64,000 nt of DNA from SIG607 sp045592625 (GTDB taxonomy: Bacteria > Bacillota > Clostridia > Oscillospirales > Acutalibacteraceae): NCBI GenBank assembly GCA_045592625.1, contig JAZNVC010000023.1:1-64000 (forward strand). The letters are read 5' to 3'. Shown piece after piece: positions 8,389 through 18,354 of this stretch; within the stretch, counting starts at the first letter, position 1, and each line of letters begins with the position of its first letter. Under the pieces are notes generated by a model, which was not told where the DNA came from, did no database searches, and worked only from the letters and a program-made list of their open reading frames with translations. The translations under genes were made by a program, and so were the position numbers.

Positions 8389-11300
8389 TTAGTTATTTTC
8401 ATCATCAAACTGTGAGAAATCTTCCTCGGTAACTTCCTCGGTGATTTCTTCGCCGTTTTCATCCTGAAGAGTATATCCGTCAGGAGTGCCTTCAAGAACA
8501 GTTTGTTCTTCAAATGTTTCATCGCTTACGGGAACAAAAGGCAATCCGATGTCCTCATCCTCTTCAAAGGTCTGCTTCAAATCGATTTCATTGTTATCTG
8601 CGTCAAGTACCTTAACATCAAGAGCAAGAGACTGAAGTTCCTTAATAAGAACCTTGAAGGACTCAGGAACACCTGCTTTAGGCACGTTCTGTCCCTTAAC
8701 GATAGCTTCGTATGTCTTAACACGTCCAACAACGTCGTCGGATTTAACGGTAAGGATTTCCTGAAGGGTGTATGCTGCACCATAAGCTTCAAGAGCCCAA
8801 ACTTCCATTTCACCGAAACGCTGACCACCAAACTGAGCTTTACCGCCAAGAGGCTGTTGAGTAACAAGTGAGTAAGGACCGGTAGAACGAGCATGAATCT
8901 TATCATCAACAAGGTGATGGAGCTTAAGATAATACATATAACCTACTGTTACAGGGTTATCAAAACGCTCACCGGAACGACCATCATAAAGGAAGGTCTT
9001 ACCGTCAACAACCTTAAGTGTTCCGTCAACAGCAAGTTGAGTCAAGGCATCAATATCATTTCTTAATTCATCATCAATACGTCTGATATCCTTTTTACCG
9101 TCTTCTAAGGTAACTTCTTCTACAAGAATTTTACCGGCAAGAGGTTCAAGGAATGCCTTGTTATCGGGATTGAACATTATATCACGGCATACGTTTGCAT
9201 CTATAAAGGACTGAATAATGTCAGATTCGTGTGCACCGTCAAATACAGGTGTGCAAATCTTCCAGCCAAGTTTACTTGCAGCATAACCTAAATTAACTTC
9301 AAGAACCTGACCGATATTCATACGTGAAGGTACACCCAAAGGATTAAGAACGATATCAAGAGGAGTACCATCGGGCAAGTAAGGCATATCCTCACTAGGT
9401 AAGATACGGGATACAACACCCTTATTACCATGACGACCTGCCATTTTATCGCCCACAGAAATCTTTCTCTTCTGTGCAATATAGCAACGTACTACAAGGT
9501 TAACACCGGGGCTGAGTTCAGAAGAATTATCTCTGTCAAACACCTTAACATCAACAATAGTTCCATATTCACCGTGAGGAACTCTTAATGAAGTATCTCT
9601 TACTTCCCTTGCCTTCTCACCGAAAATTGCACGAAGAAGTCTTTCTTCTGCTGTAAGCTCGGTTTCACCCTTAGGAGTTACTTTACCAACAAGAATGTCA
9701 CCTGCGGTAACCTCAGCACCTACACGGATAATACCACGCTCGTCAAGGTCGCGAAGTGCATCTTCACCAACGTTGGGGATATCACGTGTAATATCTTCAG
9801 GTCCGAGTTTGGTATCTCTGGCCTCGATTTCATATTCTTCAATATGAATAGAGGTGTACATATCTTCTCTAACTAATTTTTCATTAATCAGAACAGCGTC
9901 CTCGTAGTTATAACCTTCCCAAGTCATAAAGCCGATAAGAGCGTTTCTACCAAGGCTGATTTCACCATTGCTGGTAGCAGGACCGTCGGCAATAACCTCT
10001 TTAGCCTCAACCTTTTGGCCAACATTTACAATTGGCTTTTGATTGATACAGGTTCCGTGGTTTGAACGAAGGAATTTAATAAGATTATATTCATCTACTT
10101 CGCCGTTTTCAGCCTTGATGCGAATGGTATCAGCAGATACAGATTCAACAACACCTGCACGTTCCGAAAGAACAACTACACCTGAATCTACTGCTGCCTT
10201 ATATTCCATACCTGTTGCAACAATGGGGCTTTCGGTCTTAAGAAGCGGAACAGCCTGCTTCTGCATGTTTGAACCCATGAGTGCACGGTTGGTATCATCA
10301 TTTTCGAGGAAGGGAATCATAGCGGTAGCTACAGATACAACCATCTTAGGAGATACGTCCATATAGTCGGCATCGGACGACTCAATTTCGATAAAGGCAT
10401 CTCTGAAACGGGTAGTAACCTTAGAATTAATGAAATATCCGTTTTCATCAAGCGGTTCATTAGCCTGAGCTACATAATAATCATCTTCTTCATCAGCGGT
10501 CATATAAACAACCTCTTCAAGCACTCTGCCTGTTGCTTTGTCAACCTTTCTGAAAGGAGTCTCAACAAAGCCATATTCATTAATACGAGCAAAGGTGGCG
10601 AGATAAGAAATAAGACCGATGTTAGGACCTTCAGGAGTTTCGATAGGACACATACGTCCGTAATGTGTATAGTGAACGTCTCGAACTTCGAAGGAAGCAC
10701 GGTCACGGGAAAGACCGCCCGGACCAAGAGCAGACAAACGACGCTTGTGAGTAAGTTCAGAAAGCGGGTTAGTCTGATCCATAAACTGTGAAAGCGGAGA
10801 AGAACCGAAGAATTCTTTTATAGCCGCTACAACAGGACGAATATTTATAAGTGACTGAGGAGTAGCATTGTCAACATCCTGAGCCTGTAAGGTCATTTTT
10901 TCACGAACAACACGTTCCATACGGGAGAAACCGATACGGAACTGATTCTGAAGAAGTTCGCCTACGCTACGAATGCGACGGTTACCGAGATGGTCGATAT
11001 CATCGGTTGTACCTACACCGTAGTTAAGACCTACAAAATAGTTGATGGAAGCAAAAATATCATCAACGGTAATGTGTTTAGGAATAAGATTGTCCGAATT
11101 TAAAGCAATAGCTTCACGGATTGCCTCTTGTCCTTCGTTATTTTCAAGAATGTCCTTAAGACAAGCAAAGGAAACATTTTCATTTATGCCAAGGTCGGTA
11201 ACATCAAAATCGATATAATCCTTAATGTCAACCATACCGTTAGAAATAACCTTAACCTCTCGGCTGTTTCCTTCAAAGTCAACGGCATAAATATATGCCT

Positions 11301-12288
11301 CGTTAACACCCTTACGCTGAATGGTGTTAGCAAGTTCTTTAGTAATAACGGTATCGGGATCTGCAAGAATTTCGCCTGTTAAAGGATCGATAATAGGACG
11401 GGAAACAGTATGACCTGCAATACGTGCACCGATAGCAAGTTTCTTGTTGTACTTATAACGGCCTACGCGTGAAATGTCATAACGACGGGCATCAAAGAAC
11501 AACTGTGCAAGATAGTTTTCTGCACCTTCAACCGTAACAGGTTCGCTTGGACGCAATTTTTTATAAAGTTCAATAAGAGCGTCGGCTTTAGTGGAAATAC
11601 CATCTGCTTCCATTGTGGCAAGAAGACACTCGTTACTGCCGAAAAGTTCTGTAATCTGTTCGTTAGTTTCAACGCCTAAAGAACGGATAAGAACGGTAAC
11701 GGGGATCTTGCGGTTTTTATCAATACGAACATAAATAACATCATTCATAGATGATTCATATTCAAGCCAAGCACCGCGGTTAGGAATAATGGTAGATGTA
11801 TAAAGACGCTTACCGGTTTTAACATCGGCAGTTACATCATAATATACACCGGGAGAACGAACGAGCTGAGAAACTACAGTACGCTCTGCACCGTTAATAA
11901 CAAAAGTACCGGACTCGGTCATTAACGGGAAATCTCCCATAAATACTTCGCTTTCCTTAATCTCGCCTGTTTCGTTATTTAAAAGACGAGCGTTAACACG
12001 AAGCGGAGCGGCATAGGTAGTATCTCTTGCCTTGCACTCCGTTACATCATACTTGGGTTTTTCGTCGAGACGATAGTCAATAAAATCAAGCACAAGATTA
12101 CCGGTATAATCGGTAATAGAGGACATATCGCGGAACACTTCCTTTAATCCCTCTTCGACAAACCATTTGTATGAATTCTTCTGAATCTCAATGAGGTTAG
12201 GCATATCTATAACTTCATTGATCTTGGAGAATGTCATACGAGTGTTTTTTCCCAGTTGTACAGGTTTTACCTTAACTGTTGACTCCAT
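8389..12288 (-). CDS. rpoB: RNA polymerase subunit beta
   Basis: The beta subunit completes the RNA polymerase active centre and is the rifampicin target. The rifampicin cluster is visible as SQFMDQTNPLSELTHKRRLS, and the C-terminal GGKAQFGGQRFGEMEVWALE is typical. I chose the ATG at 12288, giving 1299 aa; GGAGGAG lies 13 nt upstream, which is slightly long. The frame is also open to a TTG at 12324, but that would put the ribosome-binding site inside the coding region. It is the first gene of the rpo-str operon, with a strong promoter and a leader of about 130 nt. Confidence 0.97.
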   Translation of the reverse strand: MESTVKVKPVQLGKNTRMTFSKINEVIDMPNLIEIQKNSYKWFVEEGLKEVFRDMSSITDYTGNLVLDFIDYRLDEKPKYDVTECKARDTTYAAPLRVNARLLNNETGEIKESEVFMGDFPLMTESGTFVINGAERTVVSQLVRSPGVYYDVTADVKTGKRLYTSTIIPNRGAWLEYESSMNDVIYVRIDKNRKIPVTVLIRSLGVETNEQITELFGSNECLLATMEADGISTKADALIELYKKLRPSEPVTVEGAENYLAQLFFDARRYDISRVGRYKYNKKLAIGARIAGHTVSRPIIDPLTGEILADPDTVITKELANTIQRKGVNEAYIYAVDFEGNSREVKVISNGMVDIKDYIDFDVTDLGINENVSFACLKDILENNEGQEAIREAIALNSDNLIPKHITVDDIFASINYFVGLNYGVGTTDDIDHLGNRRIRSVGELLQNQFRIGFSRMERVVREKMTLQAQDVDNATPQSLINIRPVVAAIKEFFGSSPLSQFMDQTNPLSELTHKRRLSALGPGGLSRDRASFEVRDVHYTHYGRMCPIETPEGPNIGLISYLATFARINEYGFVETPFRKVDKATGRVLEEVVYMTADEEDDYYVAQANEPLDENGYFINSKVTTRFRDAFIEIESSDADYMDVSPKMVVSVATAMIPFLENDDTNRALMGSNMQKQAVPLLKTESPIVATGMEYKAAVDSGVVVLSERAGVVESVSADTIRIKAENGEVDEYNLIKFLRSNHGTCINQKPIVNVGQKVEAKEVIADGPATSNGEISLGRNALIGFMTWEGYNYEDAVLINEKLVREDMYTSIHIEEYEIEARDTKLGPEDITRDIPNVGEDALRDLDERGIIRVGAEVTAGDILVGKVTPKGETELTAEERLLRAIFGEKAREVRDTSLRVPHGEYGTIVDVKVFDRDNSSELSPGVNLVVRCYIAQKRKISVGDKMAGRHGNKGVVSRILPSEDMPYLPDGTPLDIVLNPLGVPSRMNIGQVLEVNLGYAASKLGWKICTPVFDGAHESDIIQSFIDANVCRDIMFNPDNKAFLEPLAGKILVEEVTLEDGKKDIRRIDDELRNDIDALTQLAVDGTLKVVDGKTFLYDGRSGERFDNPVTVGYMYYLKLHHLVDDKIHARSTGPYSLVTQQPLGGKAQFGGQRFGEMEVWALEAYGAAYTLQEILTVKSDDVVGRVKTYEAIVKGQNVPKAGVPESFKVLIKELQSLALDVKVLDADNNEIDLKQTFEEDEDIGLPFVPVSDETFEEQTVLEGTPDGYTLQDENGEEITEEVTEEDFSQFDDENN

Positions 12289-12305
12289 AGGTTTTAAATC
12301 ACTCC

Positions 12306-12330
12306 TCCAAAAAATTACGGACAAATCCGT
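12306..12330 (-). other. Small hairpin plus U-run in the rpoB leader
   Basis: The leader contains ACGGA-TTTG-TCCGT followed by AATTTTTT, immediately before the GGAGGAG of rpoB. The stem is only 5 bp, so it is a weak attenuator at best, but its position could affect access to the ribosome-binding site. Confidence 0.3.
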
Positions 12331-12424
12331 TTTAACCTTAGTGGCATAAAACGACTATAGTTACATAATATACTATGATTTTTGCATACTATGAGCCATA
12401 ATATCCCATCATTAGCGAATATTA

Positions 12425-12453
12425 ATTATATTATACTTTAATCGGTAAGTCAA
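12425..12453 (-). promoter_or_regulatory. Sigma-A promoter of rpoBC-rpsLG-fusA
   Basis: TTGACT and TATAAT are spaced by 17 nt, directly after the terminator of the preceding lipoprotein gene. A second TATAAT overlaps it 5 nt upstream. This predicts a 5' leader of about 130 nt for rpoB. Confidence 0.85.
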
Positions 12454-12470
12454 GCCTTTTTTTGAAAGTT

Positions 12471-12513
12471 TTGGAAAAAATATAACCGCACATCAAATTG
12501 ATGTACGGTTATA
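12471..12513 (-). terminator. Intrinsic terminator after the PPIase lipoprotein gene
   Basis: Arms ATAACCG/CGGTTAT and ACATCA/TGATGT with a single mismatch enclose a 3-nt loop, and the minus strand continues with TTTTTT. It ends the prmA-prfB-lipoprotein unit just before the rpoB promoter. Confidence 0.85.
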
Positions 12514-12520
12514 TAAAAAT

Positions 12521-13534
12521 TTATTTAGTTTCGCTGTTAGCCAGAACCTTTTCTAACAGTTTTTCGACAGCCTGCTCTTCTACATATATACACTCTATAT
12601 AATTTTTAGTGTACTCCTCTATTATTTCTTCCTTAGTAACATTGTACATTTTAGCAAGTTCTTCAGCCTTAGTATCAACTATATTTTCAGGAATCTTAAG
12701 GCCGAGTTCATCGAAACAAGCATAAAGAATTATTTCGGTGCCAAGAACTTGCTTTTTGAAAGCATTTTCATCAAGAGTATTAGCTGAAAGAAAATCGTCA
12801 AAGGACATATTGTAATACTGTGCCATTTCGGTATAATAATTCTTATAGTAGTTATAAGTGTTGCCTTCTTTATCATCAGGCAGCTCGTAGGTGGAATTGT
12901 GCACAACGTAATTAACTATATACTGTTCGTCGCTACGTTTTTCAAGGTCTTTCATATATTCGTCCACCGTCTTAAAGCCTGCGGCAACGGCAAATTCATC
13001 ACTGATTTCATCGTAGGGACGTTCAACATAATTAACTGTTACTGTAAAGACAGCCTTAGCACCCGAAAGTTTAATTGTCTTAGAGCCTGTTGCAAGGTCG
13101 GTAGAATCACCGTAGTTTTCAGGGAAAGTAACCTTTATATCAACTGTAGAACCGATTTTAACACCGATAAGTTGTTCTTCAAAGCCCTCAATGAACTGAC
13201 CTGAACCTATTTCCAAAGTTTGTGCCTCAGCCGTACCGCCTGTAAATGCAACTCCGTCAACCTTACCTGCATAGTCAATATTGGTAATATCACCGTCTGC
13301 CACTTTACCATCCATAATCTTTTTTGTATATTCTCCAAGATCGCTTTGCATTAAATTTTTATTTACTTGAATATAATCTGAAGAATTACGATCAATTTTT
13401 ATAGCATCAAGATCGCAAAGTTCTACATAATCGTCAAGACCTTTAATGTAGTTAAGACGGTTAAAACTGCCGCAACCAGTGAGTGATACTGCTAAAACAA
13501 GCGTGATAAGTAAAACTGCTAATAATCTTTTCAT
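12521..13534 (-). CDS. Exported trigger-factor-like peptidyl-prolyl isomerase lipoprotein
   Basis: A 337-aa lipoprotein with a signal peptide and lipobox LTGC, so Cys21 is the likely lipidated residue. Residues of about 80-170 match the FKBP-type PPIase domain of trigger factor: GDxTxIDYxGxVDGVAFxGG, GSGQFIxGFEEQLIGVK and VTFPENY are all recognisable. The next stretch, beginning DEFA, resembles the start of the trigger factor C-terminal chaperone domain. The N-terminal ribosome-binding domain is replaced by the signal peptide. The likely role is folding of exported proteins at the outer face of the membrane, similar in purpose to PrsA. The ATG at 13534 has AAGGAAGG in front. It follows prfB by 16 nt. 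Confidence 0.85.
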   Translation of the reverse strand: MKRLLAVLLITLVLAVSLTGCGSFNRLNYIKGLDDYVELCDLDAIKIDRNSSDYIQVNKNLMQSDLGEYTKKIMDGKVADGDITNIDYAGKVDGVAFTGGTAEAQTLEIGSGQFIEGFEEQLIGVKIGSTVDIKVTFPENYGDSTDLATGSKTIKLSGAKAVFTVTVNYVERPYDEISDEFAVAAGFKTVDEYMKDLEKRSDEQYIVNYVVHNSTYELPDDKEGNTYNYYKNYYTEMAQYYNMSFDDFLSANTLDENAFKKQVLGTEIILYACFDELGLKIPENIVDTKAEELAKMYNVTKEEIIEEYTKNYIECIYVEEQAVEKLLEKVLANSETK

Positions 13535-13550
13535 TTTAATTCCTTCCTTC

Positions 13551-14675
13551 TTATCCATTATTTTCAAGTTTGCCGGTTGATGATGCTTTTAAATATGCAT
13601 TTATAAAGCCATCTATATCTCCGTCCATAACAGCGTTGATATTGGAATATTCAAAACCTGTACGGTGGTCTTTTGCAAGAGTATAGGGCATAAATACATA
13701 AGAACGTATCTGCGAACCCCAGGCAATTTCCTTTTGAACACCCTTAATATCTTCAATTTTATCAAGGTGCTCCCTTTCCTTTATTTCAACCAGTTTTGAT
13801 TTTAACATTCTAAGACAGGTGTCTTTATTCTGAAACTGGCTTCTTTCGGTCTGACAGGCAACAACTATTCCTGTTGGAATATGTGTAATTCTGACGGCAG
13901 AAGATGTTTTATTGATATGCTGACCGCCTGCACCGCTGCTTCGATAGGTATCGATTTTCAAATCCTCTTCCCTTATATCTATTTCGACGTCATCGGTAAT
14001 TTCGGGCATAACTTCAAGAGAAGCAAAGGAAGTATGTCTTCTGCCCGAAGAGTCGAATGGCGAAACTCGCACAAGCCTGTGAACACCATGTTCACTCTTT
14101 AAATATCCGTAAGCGTTAAGACCTTCTATAGTAAGAGTAGCACTTTTAAGACCGGCTTCATCACCGTCAAGGAAGTCAACCATCGAGGTTTTAAAACCGT
14201 GTCGCTCAGCCCAACGGGTAAAGAGTCGTACAAGCATCTGATTCCAATCCTGTGCTTCAGTACCCCCCGCACCCGCATGAAAGGTAAGAATAGCATTATT
14301 CTTATCATATTCGCCTATGAGCAAGGTTTCAAGACGCTGTGATTCAAGACTTCGCTCATAAGCATCCAGCTCACTGTTTATATCTTCGAGCATTGATTCG
14401 TCTTCCTCTTCGTTTGCCATATCAATAAGAACGAGAATATCGTCATATGAGGAAACCAGCTTATCATATGCTTCTACTTTATTTTTAAGTGCACCAAGTT
14501 TTTGCAATACAACCTGACTTTTTTCCGGGTCATCCCAAAAGGTTGCTTCAGCAGTTTTATATTCAAGCTTATCGATTTCCATTTTAGTAGAATCATAAGC
14601 TAAAGCATCTTTTAAATCCACCATATCGGTATAATGTGAAGTAAGACGCTGTTTAAGTTCTTCAAATACTAACAT
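13551..14675 (-). CDS. prfB: Peptide chain release factor 2, without programmed frameshift
   Basis: RF2 ends translation at UGA and UAA. The 374-aa protein has the RF2-specific SPF tripeptide at 205-207 and the catalytic GGQ at 250-252, exactly at E. coli positions. Most bacterial prfB genes contain an in-frame UGA after codon 25 that needs a +1 frameshift. Here codons 25-26 are TTA GCT and the frame is continuous, so that autoregulation is absent. It lies 8 nt behind prmA and shares its operon. Confidence 0.97.
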   Translation of the reverse strand: MLVFEELKQRLTSHYTDMVDLKDALAYDSTKMEIDKLEYKTAEATFWDDPEKSQVVLQKLGALKNKVEAYDKLVSSYDDILVLIDMANEEEDESMLEDINSELDAYERSLESQRLETLLIGEYDKNNAILTFHAGAGGTEAQDWNQMLVRLFTRWAERHGFKTSMVDFLDGDEAGLKSATLTIEGLNAYGYLKSEHGVHRLVRVSPFDSSGRRHTSFASLEVMPEITDDVEIDIREEDLKIDTYRSSGAGGQHINKTSSAVRITHIPTGIVVACQTERSQFQNKDTCLRMLKSKLVEIKEREHLDKIEDIKGVQKEIAWGSQIRSYVFMPYTLAKDHRTGFEYSNINAVMDGDIDGFINAYLKASSTGKLENNG

Positions 14676-14683
14676 AAATACCT

Positions 14684-15601
14684 CTATTTCTTAATCGCAA
14701 ATGCGTGCCATTCTTCACGCACAAGTTCTTGTTCAATTTTAAATCCGTTATCAATAATACATTTCCTTACTTCATCAGCTCTGGGAGATATAATACCCGA
14801 AGCAATAAGCACACCGTGAGGCTTCATATAATTATTCACCGTAGCAAGTAACTTAATTATTACATCTGCAACAATATTAGCACAAACTATATCAAACTCA
14901 CCTTGAACCTGCTCAGCAAGGTCACCGTGTATATATTCTGTTTTATTAGAAACACCGTTCATAACAGCATTTTCTTTTGCCACCTTAACAGCACCTTGGT
15001 CTATATCAACACCGATAGCACTTTTTGCACCAAGTATTACACCGGCAATACTTAAAATACCGCTTCCGCAACCTATATCCAGCACCGTATCATTTTGATT
15101 TGTATATTGCTCTAAAAATTCAAGACATAAAGATGTGGTAGCGTGTGTGCCTGTACCGAATGCAGCACCGGGATCTATTTTGAGGATTTTTCTTTCCTCT
15201 TTATTCTCATATTCTTCCCACGCGGGAACAACCGCAAGACGTTTTCCTATAAGAGAGGTATGGAAGAATTTTTTCCAATATTCATTCCAATCTATTTCAG
15301 CAACTCTACCAAGTTCTACCTCAAACTCAATTTTTTCGGCGGAAAAACGTTCCTTTAAATAAGCAAGAGATTCCTCAACGTTATCGGATTTATCCATATA
15401 TATGTGAATGAATGCAGTGTTTTTGTCCTTACTGAGCAAATCCTCATCAATCAAATCAATATGAGCGATTTCCCAAGATACAGTTTCCATATCGGAATAA
15501 TCTTCAATATAAATACCGTAAGGCACAGTCATATTGGCAATTGCAGAAGCAGTTTCACATTGTGCGACAGGTACTTTAATAACAATTTCAAACCAATCCA
15601 T
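14684..15601 (-). CDS. prmA: Ribosomal protein L11 methyltransferase
   Basis: PrmA is an S-adenosylmethionine-dependent enzyme that trimethylates ribosomal protein L11. The 305-aa protein has the N-terminal substrate-recognition domain and, near residue 175, the Rossmann motif VLDIGCGSGILSI, preceded by DPGAAFGTGTHATT, the family signature. The NxPxN-like element appears as CANIVADVI. The ATG has AGGAG 6 nt upstream. It heads the prmA-prfB-PPIase operon and has a divergent promoter arrangement with the Ca2+ ATPase. Confidence 0.95.
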   Translation of the reverse strand: MDWFEIVIKVPVAQCETASAIANMTVPYGIYIEDYSDMETVSWEIAHIDLIDEDLLSKDKNTAFIHIYMDKSDNVEESLAYLKERFSAEKIEFEVELGRVAEIDWNEYWKKFFHTSLIGKRLAVVPAWEEYENKEERKILKIDPGAAFGTGTHATTSLCLEFLEQYTNQNDTVLDIGCGSGILSIAGVILGAKSAIGVDIDQGAVKVAKENAVMNGVSNKTEYIHGDLAEQVQGEFDIVCANIVADVIIKLLATVNNYMKPHGVLIASGIISPRADEVRKCIIDNGFKIEQELVREEWHAFAIKK

Positions 15602-15628
15602 AGCATACTCCTAAAAATATATGTATGT

Positions 15629-15656
15629 ATTGTAACACAAATCTCTGATTTTGCAA
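15629..15656 (-). promoter_or_regulatory. Promoter of prmA-prfB
   Basis: TTGCAA and TACAAT are spaced by 16 nt, upstream of prmA. It is arranged back-to-back with the ATPase promoter; the two -35 boxes are only 16 nt apart. Confidence 0.7.
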
Positions 15657-15672
15657 AGTATTTTTAATATTG

Positions 15673-15701
15673 TTGATTTATTTCTTTATATGTAGTATAA
15701 T
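15673..15701 (+). promoter_or_regulatory. Promoter of the P-type ATPase gene
   Basis: TTGATT and TATAAT are spaced by 17 nt, followed by a short leader and the GGATGGAGGG ribosome-binding site of the ATPase gene. Confidence 0.8.
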
Positions 15702-15726
15702 TAATCAATATGGATGGAGGGTTACT

Positions 15727-18354
15727 ATGATTTACCACAGTACAGAAACTCAAGAAATTTGTTCGCATTTCGAGGTTGACGAGTCAAAGGGTTTACCTAC
15801 AGGAGTGGTTGACCAACGTTATGACGAGAATAATGAAAATATATTAAAAAAGACACAAAAAGCTCCGCTTTCTAAATGTATTGCCGAGCAAATCAAAAAT
15901 CCTGTTAATATCCTTCTTATAATAAGTGCATTCATTTCCTTTATAGTAAATTTGGCTTATAAATACGGCATATGGTTTGCTCCCCTTCTTATTGTACTTA
16001 TGTTAGCAATAAATATTGCTGTTACCGTCTTCTTTTTGAAAGAAAGCGAAAATTCTGCAGACAGACTCGCTTCTATGAATATTCCAAAGGTAAAGGTACT
16101 GCGTGACGGAATAGTTAAAAGCATTGATTCAAGATTTGTTGTGGGTGGTGACATACTTATTCTTGAAACGGGCGACTATATTTCAGCAGACGCTCGACTT
16201 ATAGAAGCAGTTGATTTTCGCTGTGACGAAAAATATATAACAGGCGAAGAAACCACATACATAAAAGATGCCAACCTTATTCTATCCGAAATAACCCCCA
16301 TAAAGCAGAGAGCTAATATGGTATTTTCGGGAAGTAACGTTTTAACGGGCCACGCCAAAGCAATCGTTACCGAAATAGGTATGGATACCGAAATTGGAAA
16401 AGCCGTAACCCTTTTAGAGTCTTATAACAGCGTAAATACAAAACTTAAAGATAAGCTAAACTCTATCGGAAGAGTATCCGCAATTATTCTTACTATTTTA
16501 TGCATAGTTGCATTTTTTACTAATGTTATTATCAATTTCCGTTCACAGCAAGAATTTGCCATAACTTTGGCTGATTCTTTAATTAATTCCGTTGCACTTC
16601 TTGTTTCGGTGCTTCCTGAAGGCCTACCATTAATTGCCGCATCGGCTTTAGGTATTTCCGTAAACGTTCTTTATAAAAACGGAATGATTACCAAAAACTA
16701 TTCGGTTTTTGATGTACTTCCAGACGTTTCAGTAGTATGCTCTGATAAAACAGGAACCTTAACAAAGGATACTATGAAAGCCGAAAAAATTTTTAATGGG
16801 CAGGAAACCATTAATGTTACCGATGCCTTTAAAGACAGTAACTGTGTTTCTATTCTCCGCCTAGCATCTCTTTGCACTTCGCAATCAAAGGAAGATGTGG
16901 ACAACGTTATGTATAACGATCCCACCGAACTTGCTATTATAGATGCCTATAAACAAAGCGTGACTTTAGAAGAAAGAGATATCCACAATAACTACCCCCT
17001 GCTCTGCAAATTACCCTTTGACAGCGAAAGAAAAATTACAGTTACAGTAAATATGATTAACGGAACTCCCGTTGCTATAATAAAGGGTGCCCCCGATTAT
17101 CTTATTTCGGTTTGCAATGTAGGTGAAAACAAAACAATACTTTCTGCAGTTGAAGATTTCGCTCTTGATGGAATGCGTGTTATAGCAGTGGCGTACAAAC
17201 CATTACACGAAATCCCCTCTAACCCCGAATTAAAGGATTTGGAAGACGGTATGATATTTGCCGGACTTATTGCATTAAGCGACCCTCCCCAAGACGAGAG
17301 CATTTCACTGGTTAGGGACTGTAAAAAGGGCGGCATAAAAACCGTTATGATTACGGGCGACCATATCGTTACAGCAAGAGCTATTGCTAAAAAAATGAGA
17401 ATTCTAAGTGATGACAGTCAGGCAATAAGCGGTGAAGAAATTGCTGAAATGACCGATGAAGAACTGGCTGAAAACATAAATAAATATACAGTGTTTGCCA
17501 GACTGTTACCAAACCAAAAATACCGTATTGTTTCTGCTTATAAAGCAAACGGTCACATAGTTGCAATTACAGGAGACAGTGTAAACGATGCACAGGCTTT
17601 AAACATTGCTGATGTAGGTATTGCTATGGGCAATCGTGGTACCGACGTAGCAAGAGGTGCTGCTGATATAATTATGAACGAAAACCGTTTTTCTGCAATT
17701 ACTACTGCCATAAGCATTTCAAGAAGTCTTATAAGTACCATAAGAAAAGCACTTGTATATTTAATAAGTTCTAATATTGGAGAACTTCTTTCGGTGCTGA
17801 TTTGTCTCTTCGCCTTTAAAACCTTCCCTATTGCAGCTTCGGCGTTTTTACTTCTTAATTTTATTACAGACGCCTTTCCTGCATTAAGCATACTCTCAGA
17901 CGGTATCCACGAGCGCAAACCCTTTGGAAAGCTAAAGGAAAGCGACAAACATCTATTCAAGGCAGAAGCAGTTATCAAAATAGTGGTTCAGGCAATTGTA
18001 ACTGCCCTTACCGCCGTTCTTACATATGGAATATTCTTAAAATCAGGCCAACAAATTGCTGCTACAATGATGTTTACTGTACTTGTTTCATCCCAGTATC
18101 TTAATATGGTTTCAGTAAAATTTGAAAACTTTTTCTTTAAAAACAAGCATTTTAAAAACATACTTCTTTCAGTAGTATTGTTTATACTAGCCTGGATAAC
18201 AATTATAGTAGTAACCACACCCTTTGGCAGTTCATTTGGAATGACCGTATTAACCTTTAACCAATTATTAAAAGCAATACTTCTTTCGTTAATAGTTTTT
18301 GCTTCGGGTGAACTAACAAAGCTTGGCTTTTGGCTATACAATAAACTAAAATAA
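15727..18354 (+). CDS. P2-type (SERCA-like) calcium-transporting ATPase
   Basis: An 875-aa P-type ATPase that probably exports Ca2+ at the expense of ATP. The phosphorylated Asp340 lies in CSDKTGTLTKD. The actuator loop reads TGEE in place of TGES, with the key Glu kept. Membrane residues that bind Ca2+ in SERCA are conserved in context: PEGLP in M4, SSNIGE in M5 and NFITD in M6. The hinge motif TGDSVNDA is present. The ATG at 15727 has GGAGG upstream; the open frame starts 19 codons earlier, inside the promoter. It stands alone between two oppositely directed genes and ends in a shared terminator with uvrC. Confidence 0.92.
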   Translation: MIYHSTETQEICSHFEVDESKGLPTGVVDQRYDENNENILKKTQKAPLSKCIAEQIKNPVNILLIISAFISFIVNLAYKYGIWFAPLLIVLMLAINIAVTVFFLKESENSADRLASMNIPKVKVLRDGIVKSIDSRFVVGGDILILETGDYISADARLIEAVDFRCDEKYITGEETTYIKDANLILSEITPIKQRANMVFSGSNVLTGHAKAIVTEIGMDTEIGKAVTLLESYNSVNTKLKDKLNSIGRVSAIILTILCIVAFFTNVIINFRSQQEFAITLADSLINSVALLVSVLPEGLPLIAASALGISVNVLYKNGMITKNYSVFDVLPDVSVVCSDKTGTLTKDTMKAEKIFNGQETINVTDAFKDSNCVSILRLASLCTSQSKEDVDNVMYNDPTELAIIDAYKQSVTLEERDIHNNYPLLCKLPFDSERKITVTVNMINGTPVAIIKGAPDYLISVCNVGENKTILSAVEDFALDGMRVIAVAYKPLHEIPSNPELKDLEDGMIFAGLIALSDPPQDESISLVRDCKKGGIKTVMITGDHIVTARAIAKKMRILSDDSQAISGEEIAEMTDEELAENINKYTVFARLLPNQKYRIVSAYKANGHIVAITGDSVNDAQALNIADVGIAMGNRGTDVARGAADIIMNENRFSAITTAISISRSLISTIRKALVYLISSNIGELLSVLICLFAFKTFPIAASAFLLLNFITDAFPALSILSDGIHERKPFGKLKESDKHLFKAEAVIKIVVQAIVTALTAVLTYGIFLKSGQQIAATMMFTVLVSSQYLNMVSVKFENFFFKNKHFKNILLSVVLFILAWITIIVVTTPFGSSFGMTVLTFNQLLKAILLSLIVFASGELTKLGFWLYNKLK

